Below, one piece after another: positions 1-7,966 of a stretch of DNA of 64,000 nucleotides (position 1 is its first letter; the number at the start of each line of letters is the position of its first letter). The DNA is taken from positions 62,001-126,000 of the forward strand of contig NZ_LGHL01000128.1 of NCBI RefSeq assembly GCF_001908205.1, written 5' to 3'. Source of the stretch: Bradyrhizobium sp. NAS80.1. Lineage in GTDB: Bacteria; Pseudomonadota; Alphaproteobacteria; Rhizobiales; Xanthobacteraceae. The position numbers and the translations under genes were made by a program. The notes beneath the pieces were generated by a model. The model ran no database searches and was not told the DNA's origin. It worked only from the letters and a program-made list of their open reading frames with translations.

Positions 1-58
1 GCGAGCCGCCGGTCACGAGCGCGACGCGGCCTTTGAGCGAGAACAGATCGTTGAACAT
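1..58 (-). CDS. SDR-family oxidoreductase, N-terminus only (runs off window)
   Basis: The reverse strand from position 58 reads MFNDLFSLKGRVALVTGGS, the first beta strand and the start of the glycine-rich NAD(P)-binding motif (TGxxxGxG) of short-chain dehydrogenases. A strong ribosome site (AGGGAGG) lies just upstream of the ATG. Only 19 residues are inside the window, so the substrate cannot be named. Confidence 0.75.
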   Translation of the reverse strand, partial: MFNDLFSLKGRVALVTGGS

Positions 59-163
59 GATGCCTCCCTTGATTGGCGCTCGTTGTGAGCGGGGCGCGGA
101 GGTGAGTCAAGGAACCGTCGCCAGCTCCGCACTCGTCAGGATGAGCCTGACTGTGCGGATGGA

Positions 164-1222
164 TCAAGCCGCAGCGATCCGGCGGAAGCCGTTCCACATC
201 GCCGTCGCAGCGCCGGAGGTCAACACCGGCAGGATGCGGGCGTCCTGGTAGTTGCCGTTGAGCGAGACGCGCGGCAACGCGGTCAGTTGGCCGGCGTTCT
301 CGGCGAACAGCATGCCGGGCCGCGTCGTCACCGCGGTCTTGAAGCCGGCGGATGCAGCGAGTGCGAATTCGCGTTCGCCCGCGGCCTGGCGGTCGCCATA
401 GGGATAGGCAAAATGCTGCACGGTGCGGCCGAGCGCGTGCTCGATCCGCGCGCGGCTCAAGGTCATCTCCTGTGCAGCGATCTCCCCGCTTTGCTTGGCG
501 AGATTGCAATGGCTGATGGAATGGGCGCCGATCGTGACCAGCGGATCGGCGGCCAGCCGCTCCACCTCGTCCCACGACAGGCAGAGGCTGCGGCAGAGCG
601 CGGCCATGTCGACGTCGTGTCTGGCGCAGAGAGCCTCGATCTCACGCTCGAGATCGTGCTCGCCGGGCAGCGCGCGCAGCCAGTCGTGCAGGCGGTCGAA
701 CGCCGCCTGTTTTGCGGCCGGCGTCGTCGCATCGAGCCGCAGCGCGGCGTTGCCGATCTGCACGTCGATTTGTTCGGTCTTGGCGATCGCGGCTTCGAGC
801 GCGGTCCACCACAACCGTCCGGTGCCCTCGGCAAAATCGCTGGCGATATAGACGGTCAAGGGCGCGTCAAATTCGCGCAGTACCGGCAGCGCGAATTCCA
901 GATTGTCGCGATAGCCGTCGTCGAGGGTGAAGGCAGCGAAGCGGCGGGCGAACCGGCCCTGCGCCAGCCGCTCTTGCAGCTCGTCCATGCTGACAATATC
1001 GATGTCGCGCGAACGCAAATGGCACAGCGTCGCGCGCAGGAAGTCGGGCGTGACTTCGAGATGCCGATTCGGTTGGAACGCAGCCTCGCGCGCCGGCCGC
1101 ACGTGATGCAGCATGAAAATTGCGCCCACGCCGGACAAAAGCGGACGCAAGAGGTGGTGCGCCCCGCTGAAATAGAGTGCTCCCAGCCCGGCGCGGATGA
1201 CGTTGTTACGGAGTTGTTTCAT
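164..1222 (-). CDS. Polysaccharide deacetylase family protein
   Basis: About 352 residues. The fold is a NodB-type carbohydrate esterase: an early MLHHVRP segment, then the metal-site motif FTLDDGYRDN (the TFDDG motif of the family, with the Asp pair), and later HSISH and FAYPYGDR, matching the H-S/T-xx-H metal-ligand motif and the conserved Pro-Tyr-Gly motif. Such enzymes remove N-acetyl or O-acetyl groups from surface polysaccharide or act on glycans during export. No signal peptide is clear. I chose the ATG at 1222 (MKQLRNN); an in-frame ATG at 1246 with a GAGGG site is an alternative. The gene stands alone and is divergent from the OmpA-type gene. Confidence 0.85.
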   Translation of the reverse strand: MKQLRNNVIRAGLGALYFSGAHHLLRPLLSGVGAIFMLHHVRPAREAAFQPNRHLEVTPDFLRATLCHLRSRDIDIVSMDELQERLAQGRFARRFAAFTLDDGYRDNLEFALPVLREFDAPLTVYIASDFAEGTGRLWWTALEAAIAKTEQIDVQIGNAALRLDATTPAAKQAAFDRLHDWLRALPGEHDLEREIEALCARHDVDMAALCRSLCLSWDEVERLAADPLVTIGAHSISHCNLAKQSGEIAAQEMTLSRARIEHALGRTVQHFAYPYGDRQAAGEREFALAASAGFKTAVTTRPGMLFAENAGQLTALPRVSLNGNYQDARILPVLTSGAATAMWNGFRRIAAA

Positions 1223-1386
1223 TTCCGGCGGGCCGACCCCTGGCATTCCGCCCTCAACTTAAGGACGGACCCTTGAAGAAAAAGTTATTCCATTGTCCAC
1301 GGAGGTCCTTCGGAAGGACGCCATTTCCGGTTTGACAGCCTGCCAAGGGTTTGTTTTGTCTCCGGTTCCAGAGTTCGGGTCGTCGA

Positions 1387-2781
1387 ATGCAGAAGCTTTT
1401 CAGGTGGGCCAGCAAATGGTGGCCGGGATTGATCCCCCTGGCCGTCATGTGGGGATTTGCGGCCTGGAATAATACCTTGCCGGTCGAGGCGGACCTGTCC
1501 GCCCGCAGCTCGGCCGCCCTCAAGGACACTGTCCTGGACAAGACCCGGATCGCGGTCGACGGCCGCGACGTCAGCCTCGCCGCCGATGCCTTCTCCGAGG
1601 AGGGGCGCCGTGACGCCGTGATGGCGGTTGAGACCGTCCCCGGCGTGCGCCTGGTTGATGACCGCACCCGCCTTGTTCCCGAGGCCAAGCCCTTCGTCTG
1701 GAACGCCGAGCGTGATGTGGTGCGGGTGACGCTGTCGGGCTCCGCGCCGCTGCCGTCGATGAAGGCTCGCCTGACCGAGGCGGCCCGCAAGGAGGTCGCC
1801 GGGGTCGAGGTGGCCGATCAGATGGGGCTGGCGCGCGGCGCGCCGCCGCGTTTCGAGGCGGCCGCGATGCTCCTGCTTGACCAGATCGGCAAGCTGAAGG
1901 AGGGCAAGATCACGATCTCCGACACCAAGGTCAGCCTGTCTGGCATGGCGCGCGAGCTCGGCGGCCGCGAAGCGATTGCGGCTGCGCTCAAAAACCTGCC
2001 CGAGGGTTTCTCGATCGCCGCGAACGAGGTCAAGGCGCCGCCCTACATCTTCCAGGCCTATAAGGATCCGGTTGCCGCGACCGTAACGCTGACCGGCTAC
2101 GTGCCCGACAACAACGTGCACTCAGCGATCGTAGCCAGCGCGTCGCGAAAGTTCTTCAATGAGAAGATCGTCGACAATCTCAAGGCCAGCATCGGCGCGC
2201 CCAGCTCCTTCAACACCGCCGTGGTCGCAGCGCTCGGCGCGCTGTCGCGATTGTCGACCGGCACGCTCGTGGTCTCGGATCGTGAGGTGAAGCTGTCGGG
2301 CGATGCGCTCTATGAAGGCGCCGCCAACGACATCCGCGCAGGCCTGGGCAAGGACTTTCCAAAATACTGGCAGTTCAAGCCGGAGATCACGGTGAAGCCC
2401 GCGGCGGGCCCGGTCGACGGCACCGTCTGCCAGCAATTGTTTTCCGAGCTCCTGACCAAGGGCAAGATCCGCTTCGCGCCGAAGCGTGCCGACATCGATC
2501 CGGATTCCGCAGGAATCCTCGACCATCTCATCGAGACGGCGCTGCGCTGCCCCACGACGAATATCGAGATCGCCGGCCACACAGATTCCGACGGTGAGGA
2601 CGCCTTCAATCAGGCTCTCTCGGAGAAACGCGCGCAGGCGGTAATCGACTATCTGGTCAAGGCCGGTCTGCCCGCCACCCGCTTCACCGCGGTCGGCTAT
2701 GGCAGCACGCAGCCCGTCGCCGGCAACGACACCGACGATGGCAAGGCGCAGAACCGTCGCATCGAATTTCTGGTGAGGTGA
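1387..2781 (+). CDS. OmpA family protein with BON-like repeats
   Basis: 464 residues from the ATG at 1387. One N-terminal membrane segment (WWPGLIPLAVMWGFAAW) is followed by a long middle section with repeated segments of the shape 'VTLTGYVPD / VSLSGMARE / VKLSGDALY', which resemble BON phospholipid-binding repeats. The last 110 residues form an OmpA/MotB peptidoglycan-binding domain (IEIAGHTDSDG, LSEKRAQAVIDYLVKAGL, GYGSTQP, NRRIEFLV). The likely role is anchoring the envelope to peptidoglycan from the inner membrane. The next small membrane-protein gene starts 2 bp after the stop, so the two are probably co-transcribed. Confidence 0.85.
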   Translation: MQKLFRWASKWWPGLIPLAVMWGFAAWNNTLPVEADLSARSSAALKDTVLDKTRIAVDGRDVSLAADAFSEEGRRDAVMAVETVPGVRLVDDRTRLVPEAKPFVWNAERDVVRVTLSGSAPLPSMKARLTEAARKEVAGVEVADQMGLARGAPPRFEAAAMLLLDQIGKLKEGKITISDTKVSLSGMARELGGREAIAAALKNLPEGFSIAANEVKAPPYIFQAYKDPVAATVTLTGYVPDNNVHSAIVASASRKFFNEKIVDNLKASIGAPSSFNTAVVAALGALSRLSTGTLVVSDREVKLSGDALYEGAANDIRAGLGKDFPKYWQFKPEITVKPAAGPVDGTVCQQLFSELLTKGKIRFAPKRADIDPDSAGILDHLIETALRCPTTNIEIAGHTDSDGEDAFNQALSEKRAQAVIDYLVKAGLPATRFTAVGYGSTQPVAGNDTDDGKAQNRRIEFLVR

Positions 2782-2783
2782 CG

Positions 2784-3080
2784 ATGCCCTATCTCGTTTC
2801 GTTCCATCTGGGTTGGCTGGTCGGCTCTTTGCTGCTGGGCTTTTGCATGGGTTGGATCTCGGTGGTCCAGCGCGGCAACGGCACCTCGAAGGTGACCGCG
2901 CGCTGGCTCGCCGTGTTCGCCGCCGCCCTGGTCGCGGCCTCGTTCGCGCAGGTGGTCCCCGGCCGCTTCGGCTACTGGCTCGACCTCGGGCTGATCATGT
3001 TCGCCTGCTACCTCGTCGGCTGCACCATCGGCGCGTGGCTGCGCGACCGCGTGGTTTCGCGGAGCTCGCCGGCGGGCTGA
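2784..3080 (+). CDS. Small membrane protein, function unknown
   Basis: 98 residues from ATG 2784 (a GTG at 2778 overlapping the previous stop is also possible). Three hydrophobic stretches are visible: LGWLVGSLLLGFCMGWI, WLAVFAAALVAASFAQVV and LIMFACYLVGCTIGAWL, giving a three-pass inner-membrane protein with a basic C-terminus. It directly follows the OmpA-type gene and probably shares its transcript. I recognise no family. Confidence 0.75.
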   Translation: MPYLVSFHLGWLVGSLLLGFCMGWISVVQRGNGTSKVTARWLAVFAAALVAASFAQVVPGRFGYWLDLGLIMFACYLVGCTIGAWLRDRVVSRSSPAG

Positions 3081-3166
3081 GGCGTCGGCTCGCTCGGAGG
3101 CGGGCCTCAACGGGACATCGGTAACGGTTTGATTGGCAAGAATATTGTCGAATGGTACGACGGCGC

Positions 3167-3194
3167 TTGACAATAATACGTACGTACGTATTTT
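3167..3194 (+). promoter_or_regulatory. Promoter with 18-bp perfect palindrome in the -35/-10 spacer (probable TetR operator)
   Basis: TTGACA (3167-3172) and TATTTT (3189-3194) are separated by 16 bp. The palindrome AATACGTACGTACGTATT (3175-3192) fills that spacer and overlaps the -10. It lies immediately before a TetR-family gene, so autorepression by occlusion of RNA polymerase is the natural reading (inference). The start codon at 3202 lies about where transcription would begin, so the mRNA may be leaderless. Confidence 0.7.
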
Positions 3195-3201
3195 GGCGCT
3201 C

Positions 3202-3792
3202 ATGCCAAAGCCCTCGCTCAAAGACGCCATCCTCGACGCCGGCCTGAAGGTCATGTTTCGCACCGGCTATCACGGCACCAGCGTGCGCGACGTCACCACT
3301 GCAGCGGGCGCGCCGCAGGGATCTTTCACCAACCATTTCCGCTCCAAGGAGGCGTTTGCCTCCGAGGTGCTCGACCGCTACTTCGACGTTACCCGGGGAT
3401 TGGTCGCGGAGGCGCTGGAGGACAGCTCGCTGACGCCGCGGGCGAGGCTGCGGCGCTATCTCGACATCATCACCGGCAGGCTGGAAGCCGACGGCTTTGG
3501 CCGCGGCTGCCTGATCGGCGACCTCAGCCTCGAGGCGACCGGAAGCAGCGAAATGCTGCGCAAGCGCCTCGCTGAAATTTTTGCCGAATGGCGTGTGCCG
3601 TTTGCGGCCTGCATTGCGGAAGCCCAGGCGCGCGCCGAAATCTCATCCGATTTCGAGCCCGAAGAGCTTGCCGATTTCCTGCTCGCATCCTGGCAGGGCG
3701 CGATCCTGCGGATGAAGGTCGATCGCAATCCAAAAGCGCTCGAACGTTTCAAGACCATCGCATTCCAAACCGTGTTCAGGGAGCCGACATGA
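3202..3792 (+). CDS. TetR/AcrR family transcriptional regulator
   Basis: 196 residues from ATG 3202. Residues 5-55 form the TetR DNA-binding domain (ILDAGLKVMFRTGYHGTSVRDVTTAAGAPQGSFTNHF), followed by the helical ligand-binding half with a C-terminal region resembling TetR_C domains found with YP_-type regulators of small-molecule catabolism. No ribosome site precedes the ATG; the upstream promoter places the transcript start at or next to the AUG. The stop overlaps the start of the haloalkane dehalogenase (ATGA), so the repressor and enzyme are one transcript and the enzyme is probably the regulated target. Confidence 0.88.
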   Translation: MPKPSLKDAILDAGLKVMFRTGYHGTSVRDVTTAAGAPQGSFTNHFRSKEAFASEVLDRYFDVTRGLVAEALEDSSLTPRARLRRYLDIITGRLEADGFGRGCLIGDLSLEATGSSEMLRKRLAEIFAEWRVPFAACIAEAQARAEISSDFEPEELADFLLASWQGAILRMKVDRNPKALERFKTIAFQTVFREPT

Positions 3793-4721
3793 GCAAGTCC
3801 ATCGAGATCGAGATTCGCAAAGCGTCCGTGCTGGGAAGCAGCATGGCTTATCGCGAAACGGATGCGCAGGATGCGCCGGTCGCGCTGTTCCTGCACGGCA
3901 ACCCCACCTCGTCGCACATCTGGCGCAACATCCTGCCACTGGTCGCGCCGGTGGCGCATTGCATCGCGCCCGATCTGATCGGCTTCGGCCAATCCGCCAA
4001 GCCCGATATCGCCTACCGCTTCTTTGATCACGTCCGCTATCTCGACGCGCTGATTGATGAGCTCGGCATCTCCTCGGCCTATCTCGTGGCGCAGGACTGG
4101 GGCACGGCGCTGGCGTTTCACCTTGCGGCGCGCCGGCCGGATTTCGTGAAGGGCCTCGCCTTCATGGAGTTCATCCGGCCGATGCCGACCTGGCAAGACT
4201 TCCACCACACCGATGTCCCGGAGGAGCAGGATCACGCCGAGGCGGCGAGGGCCGTGTTCCGAAAATTCAGGACGCCGGGCGAGGGCGAGGCGATGATCCT
4301 CGAGGCGAATGCGTTCGTCGAACGCGTGCTGCCAGGGGGCATCGCGCGCAAGCTGCGCGACGAAGAGATGGAGCCCTATCGCGCGCCGTTCCCGACGCCC
4401 GAGAGCCGCCGTCCCGTTCTTGCTCTTCCCCGCGAACTGCCGATCGCAGGCGAGCCCGCGGATGTCTACCAAGCCCTGCAGTCAGCGCACGCGGCTCTCG
4501 CTGCATCGTCCTATCCCAAGCTGCTCTTCACGGGCGAGCCGGGTGCGCTTGTCTCCCCCGAATTTGCCGAGCAGTTCGCAGCCTCGCTGAAGCACTGCGC
4601 GCTCGTTCGCCTCGGATCCGGGCTGCACTTTCTCCAGGAGGATCATCCCGAGGCGATCGGCCGCTCCGTAGCCGGCTGGATCGCCGGCATCGAAGCTGTG
4701 AGCCCGCAGCTTGCGGCCTGA
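3789..4721 (+). CDS. dhaA: Haloalkane dehalogenase (DbjA type)
   Basis: 310 residues of the alpha/beta hydrolase fold. The enzyme hydrolyses carbon-halogen bonds of haloalkanes to alcohol, halide and proton in the cytoplasm. Visible catalytic residues: oxyanion/halide Asn38 in HGNPTS, nucleophile Asp103 with halide-binding Trp104 in QDWG, acid Glu127 in MEF, and base His280 in GLHFLQED. These numbers agree with what I recall for DbjA of B. japonicum, and the sequence agrees with it nearly end to end. It overlaps the TetR gene by 4 bp and is followed 11 bp later by a small CxxC protein gene, suggesting a three-gene operon under the TetR repressor. Confidence 0.95.
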   Translation: MSKSIEIEIRKASVLGSSMAYRETDAQDAPVALFLHGNPTSSHIWRNILPLVAPVAHCIAPDLIGFGQSAKPDIAYRFFDHVRYLDALIDELGISSAYLVAQDWGTALAFHLAARRPDFVKGLAFMEFIRPMPTWQDFHHTDVPEEQDHAEAARAVFRKFRTPGEGEAMILEANAFVERVLPGGIARKLRDEEMEPYRAPFPTPESRRPVLALPRELPIAGEPADVYQALQSAHAALAASSYPKLLFTGEPGALVSPEFAEQFAASLKHCALVRLGSGLHFLQEDHPEAIGRSVAGWIAGIEAVSPQLAA

Positions 4722-4732
4722 AGGAGAGCCTG

Positions 4733-4960
4733 ATGTCTGAGGTAACGATCATCTATTGCCGACCGTGCGGCTACGAGAAGCGTGCAAAGGATGCTGCCGC
4801 GGCGCTCCACCAGCAACTCGCCATCGAGTCTGATCTCGTGCCGGGCACAGGCGGCATCTTCCAAGTCAAGCTTGGCGACCAGATTGTCGCCAGCCGCAGC
4901 AAGGGCCATTTTCCTGCCACCGACGAAATCGTGGCCGCCGTAACCGCTGCGCGCCATTGA
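4733..4960 (+). CDS. SelT/SelW/SelH (Rdx) family CxxC protein
   Basis: 75 residues. It begins with a beta strand, then CRPCGY, the CxxC (or CxxU) redox motif of the Rdx family with thioredoxin-like fold, and it keeps the family's GTGGIFQVKLGDQIVASR core. These small proteins are thought to act in thiol redox chemistry; the partner is unknown. An AAGGAGA ribosome site precedes the ATG. It lies 11 bp after dhaA and is probably in the same operon. Both positions are cysteine, so no selenocysteine is needed. Confidence 0.85.
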   Translation: MSEVTIIYCRPCGYEKRAKDAAAALHQQLAIESDLVPGTGGIFQVKLGDQIVASRSKGHFPATDEIVAAVTAARH

Positions 4961-5435
4961 CCGCCGGGAGGCTTCGTCGGTGCCCGCGGCCGCGGCTACC
5001 TGACCGCTCTTTGAGGCGTCCCGGCGCCGCGGCCTTTCGGCGCATCGAAAACCTGAACAAGCGCTCCGCTAGCCCCCTCTTTCAACGGGCCGGCGCGCGC
5101 CATAGATTGACGTCGGCTTAATCCGTGAAGGAACATTGCGCGGTTGAAATCATCAAAACTTCATGGCCCCTGCGCAGGATTGCCAAGGAGATTCGCGTCA
5201 GTCCCGCCGCCGCAAGCGTCAAACCGTCCATCCGGAGCCCGCAGCCCTGTCTAAAATATTGAAGGCACGTGTTTTTGTTCGAATTGGCGAATTCCACTCC
5301 GCCCGAAAACGCGCTAGTGGAAGGGCAGGGGGGTAGGTGCGATGCTGGAGCCGGCGGCGAGGTTCATCGAGTGCCTGTGCGTCGTCCGCCTGTTCGCCGG
5401 CCACCCCGGCCGCTAAAGCGTTGTTTGAGGTCTAG
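4961..5435. other. Intergenic region without a convincing gene
   Basis: 475 bp between the Rdx protein gene and the YbhN-like gene. An open frame from ATG 5163 to TAG 5336 (57 residues, basic, no ribosome site) exists but has no recognisable motif. A G6 run lies at 5328-5333. I see no clear promoter or terminator. Confidence 0.4.
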
Positions 5436-6491
5436 ATGCTGGAAGCCATACGCAGGGCGATGTCGTTTCTGCGCCAGAAGCAAATCCTGCATAAGCTTGG
5501 AGTTGTGATCAGCGTCGCGGTCATCGGCATCGCTTGCTATGTGCTCTACCACATGCTGCGGGGCATCGACTTCAACGAGGTGATCGAAGCGATCAAGAGC
5601 ACTGAGCCGCGCCAGATCGCGATGGCGGCGCTGTTCGTCGCCGCCGGATATTTCACCCTGACCTTCTACGATCTGTTTGCCGTGCGCGCGATCGGCCACT
5701 CCCACGTGCCCTACCGCATCAACGCACTCGCGGCCTTCACCAGCTACTCGATCGGGCACAACGTCGGCGCCAGTGTTTTCACCGGCGGCGCGGTACGCTA
5801 CCGCATCTATTCGGCCTATGGCCTGAACGCGATCGACGTTGCAAAGATTTGCTTCCTCGCCGGCCTGACCTTCTGGCTCGGCAATGCCGCCGTGCTAGGT
5901 CTCGGCATCGCCTACCATCCGGAAGCCGCCGCTGCGATCGACCAGCTTCCGCCCTGGCTGAACCGGGCGATGGCGATGATGATTATCGTGGGGCTGGTCG
6001 CCTACGTGGTCTGGGTCTGGACCCAGCCGCGCGTGGTCGGCCGCGGGCCCTGGACCGTGGTGCTGCCGGGCGGGCCGCTGACGCTGCTCCAGATCGCGAT
6101 CGGCATCCTCGATCTCGGCTTCTGCGCGCTCGCGATGTACGTGCTGGTCCCTGACGAGCCCAATCTCGGCTTCGTCGTGGTCGCGGTGATCTTCGTCTCG
6201 GCGACGCTGCTCGGCTTTGCCAGCCACTCTCCCGGAGGGCTCGGCGTGTTCGACGCCGCCATGCTGGTCGGCCTCTGGCAGATGGACCGCGAGGAACTCC
6301 TCGGTGGCATGCTGCTGTTCCGCGTCCTCTATTATCTCTCCCCCTTCGTCATATCTGTAATCTTGCTGACGTTTCGCGAGGTTATAATCGGCGCCCGATC
6401 GAAGCGCTTGCAGCAGGCGGCGCTCAAGCTCGACCCCGGCCCGGCGCCTGAAGCCGCCTATGTGAGAGAGCGCAGCGATAGTGGCGCCTGA
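5436..6491 (+). CDS. YbhN/MprF-N-type (UPF0104) integral membrane protein
   Basis: 351 residues with about eight hydrophobic segments, starting with VVISVAVIGIACYVLYHML. It carries the conserved features of the lysylphosphatidylglycerol-synthase transmembrane family: SYSIGHNVGASVFTGGAVRYRIYSAYGL and the late GFASHSPGGLGVFDA motif. Members are flippase-like and the separate catalytic domain of MprF is absent here, so lipid translocation rather than synthesis is the likely role (inference from family). It ends 32 bp before phoR and may be co-transcribed with it, but nothing ties it to phosphate control. Confidence 0.85.
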   Translation: MLEAIRRAMSFLRQKQILHKLGVVISVAVIGIACYVLYHMLRGIDFNEVIEAIKSTEPRQIAMAALFVAAGYFTLTFYDLFAVRAIGHSHVPYRINALAAFTSYSIGHNVGASVFTGGAVRYRIYSAYGLNAIDVAKICFLAGLTFWLGNAAVLGLGIAYHPEAAAAIDQLPPWLNRAMAMMIIVGLVAYVVWVWTQPRVVGRGPWTVVLPGGPLTLLQIAIGILDLGFCALAMYVLVPDEPNLGFVVVAVIFVSATLLGFASHSPGGLGVFDAAMLVGLWQMDREELLGGMLLFRVLYYLSPFVISVILLTFREVIIGARSKRLQQAALKLDPGPAPEAAYVRERSDSGA

Positions 6492-6523
6492 CCGGCGTAA
6501 GCCCTTAGGAGAAGCCCGCCCCA

Positions 6524-7822
6524 ATGGCGATCGACGCCCCATCCTCTCCCGCCACCGCGCCGTGGTCTGACCGGCTGCGGCACTCGACCGTTATCCTGAT
6601 CGCTGCGGCGCTGGCGCTGTCGGTGGTGGTCTCGCTCGGCGAATTATCGGTGATGCATGCGGCGACGGTGTTCCTCTGTATCGCGGCCGCGGCGCTGATC
6701 CCCTGGCGGCTGCACGATACCGCCGCCTCACGCGACGACACCCGCCGCATCAATCCGGTCGAGAGCGCGGCGGTCGCCGCGGTCGTCGCCGGCATGCCGG
6801 ATCCGGCGGTGCTGCTCGACCGCGCCGGCCGGGTCATCCACCTCAATGCCGCCGCAGCCCAGCTCGCGCCGGCGCTGCGCAAGAGCGAGCTCGCCCAGTT
6901 CGCGCTGCGTTCGCCGGAGATCATCACGGCGTTGCGCGAGTCGATCGCGACCACCGAGCCACGACGCGCGACCTATCTCGATCATGTCCCGGTCGATCGC
7001 TGGATGGAGCTCATGATCACGCCGGTGCCGGTCCCGACCACCTTCGGCGGCGCCGATAAATGCATGCTGATGACCTTCCACGACCAGACGCCGCTGCGCC
7101 GGGTCGAGGAAATGCGGGCCGACTTCGTCGCCAATGCCAGCCACGAACTGCGCACGCCGCTCGCCGCGCTGTCGGGCTTCATCGACACGCTCCAGGGGCA
7201 GGCCAAGGACGACCCCAAGGCGCGCGAGCGCTTCCTCGGCATCATGCACAACCAGGCCACCCGCATGGCGCGGCTGATTGACGACCTGCTCTCGCTTTCG
7301 CGGGTCGAGCTGTCCGCCCATGTGCGGCCCGACACTCTGGTCGACCTCCTGCCGATCATCCGCCAGGTCGCCGACGGGCTTGAGCCGCTGGCGCGCGAGC
7401 GCCAGGTCGAGGTCGAGATCGATCTGCCGGAGCCGCCGGTGATGATCGCGGGCGATCGCGAGGAATTGCTCCGGCTGTTCGAGAACTTGATCGAGAACGC
7501 CCTCAAATACGGAGCATCGGGCGGACGCGTCATCGTGTCGTTGACTTCCAGCCCCGCCACCGATGGAGCTCAGGAAATCCGGGTCATGGTCCGGGATTTC
7601 GGCCCCGGCATCGCGCCGGAGCATCTGCCGCGGCTGACCGAGCGCTTCTACCGGGTTGACGTCGGCGACAGCCGCTCGCAGGGCGGGACGGGGCTCGGTT
7701 TATCGCTGGTGAAACATATTCTTAACCGCCATCGCGGCCGGCTTTTGATCGAAAGCGTGCCCAGGCAGGGCGCCACTTTTACCGCCTGTTTTCCCCAGAC
7801 CCGGGCTCCCGGCGCCGCCTGA
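6524..7822 (+). CDS. phoR: Phosphate regulon sensor histidine kinase PhoR
   Basis: 432 residues. Two membrane helices (about 23-36 and 45-60), a PAS-like domain (about 85-190), then the dimerisation/phosphoacceptor segment ASHELRTPLAALSGF with His207, and the ATP-binding domain with ENLIENALKYG, DFGPGI and GGTGLGLSLVKHIL. It autophosphorylates and passes phosphate to PhoB when the PstSCAB-PhoU complex signals phosphate shortage. It heads the pst cluster, and phoB closes it, so all signalling parts lie together. Confidence 0.95.
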   Translation: MAIDAPSSPATAPWSDRLRHSTVILIAAALALSVVVSLGELSVMHAATVFLCIAAAALIPWRLHDTAASRDDTRRINPVESAAVAAVVAGMPDPAVLLDRAGRVIHLNAAAAQLAPALRKSELAQFALRSPEIITALRESIATTEPRRATYLDHVPVDRWMELMITPVPVPTTFGGADKCMLMTFHDQTPLRRVEEMRADFVANASHELRTPLAALSGFIDTLQGQAKDDPKARERFLGIMHNQATRMARLIDDLLSLSRVELSAHVRPDTLVDLLPIIRQVADGLEPLARERQVEVEIDLPEPPVMIAGDREELLRLFENLIENALKYGASGGRVIVSLTSSPATDGAQEIRVMVRDFGPGIAPEHLPRLTERFYRVDVGDSRSQGGTGLGLSLVKHILNRHRGRLLIESVPRQGATFTACFPQTRAPGAA

Positions 7823-7826
7823 AAAT

Positions 7827-7846
7827 CAAGCGATTTCAATCGCTTG
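7827..7846 (+). terminator. Hairpin after phoR
   Basis: CAAGCGAT (7827-7834) pairs with ATCGCTTG (7839-7846) across a TTCA loop, 4 bp after the phoR stop. There is no T tract, so it may be an attenuating or mRNA-protecting hairpin rather than a full intrinsic terminator. Confidence 0.5.
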
Positions 7847-7860
7847 GTGGCGTCATCCGA

Positions 7861-7878
7861 CTGTCACGAAACCTTCGT
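7861..7878 (+). promoter_or_regulatory. Probable Pho box upstream of pstS
   Basis: CTGTCAC, a 4-base spacer GAAA, then CCTTCGT lies about 90 bp before pstS. The first half matches the PhoB half-site CTGTCAT at 6 of 7 bases and the second at 4 of 7, with the expected 11-bp period. It sits where PhoB would activate pstSCAB. No well-conserved -10 could be assigned with certainty. Confidence 0.55.
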
Positions 7879-7966
7879 AAAAGCACAGCCGGCCGCTCCT
7901 AAAGGGGCGGCGCGGGGAGCGCGATCGGGCGCGGATGGTGCTTCGCTCCCCTGTATGGAGACCAGC

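Noticed and set aside
287..1276. 329-residue plus-strand frame opposite the deacetylase gene
   Set aside because: Antisense shadow; the minus strand shows a clear enzyme family.
4733..4960. Selenoprotein
   Set aside because: Both active positions are Cys codons and no in-frame UGA is present.
5163..5336. 57-residue basic ORF before the YbhN-like gene
   Set aside because: No ribosome site, family motif or coding-like third-position bias that stands out.
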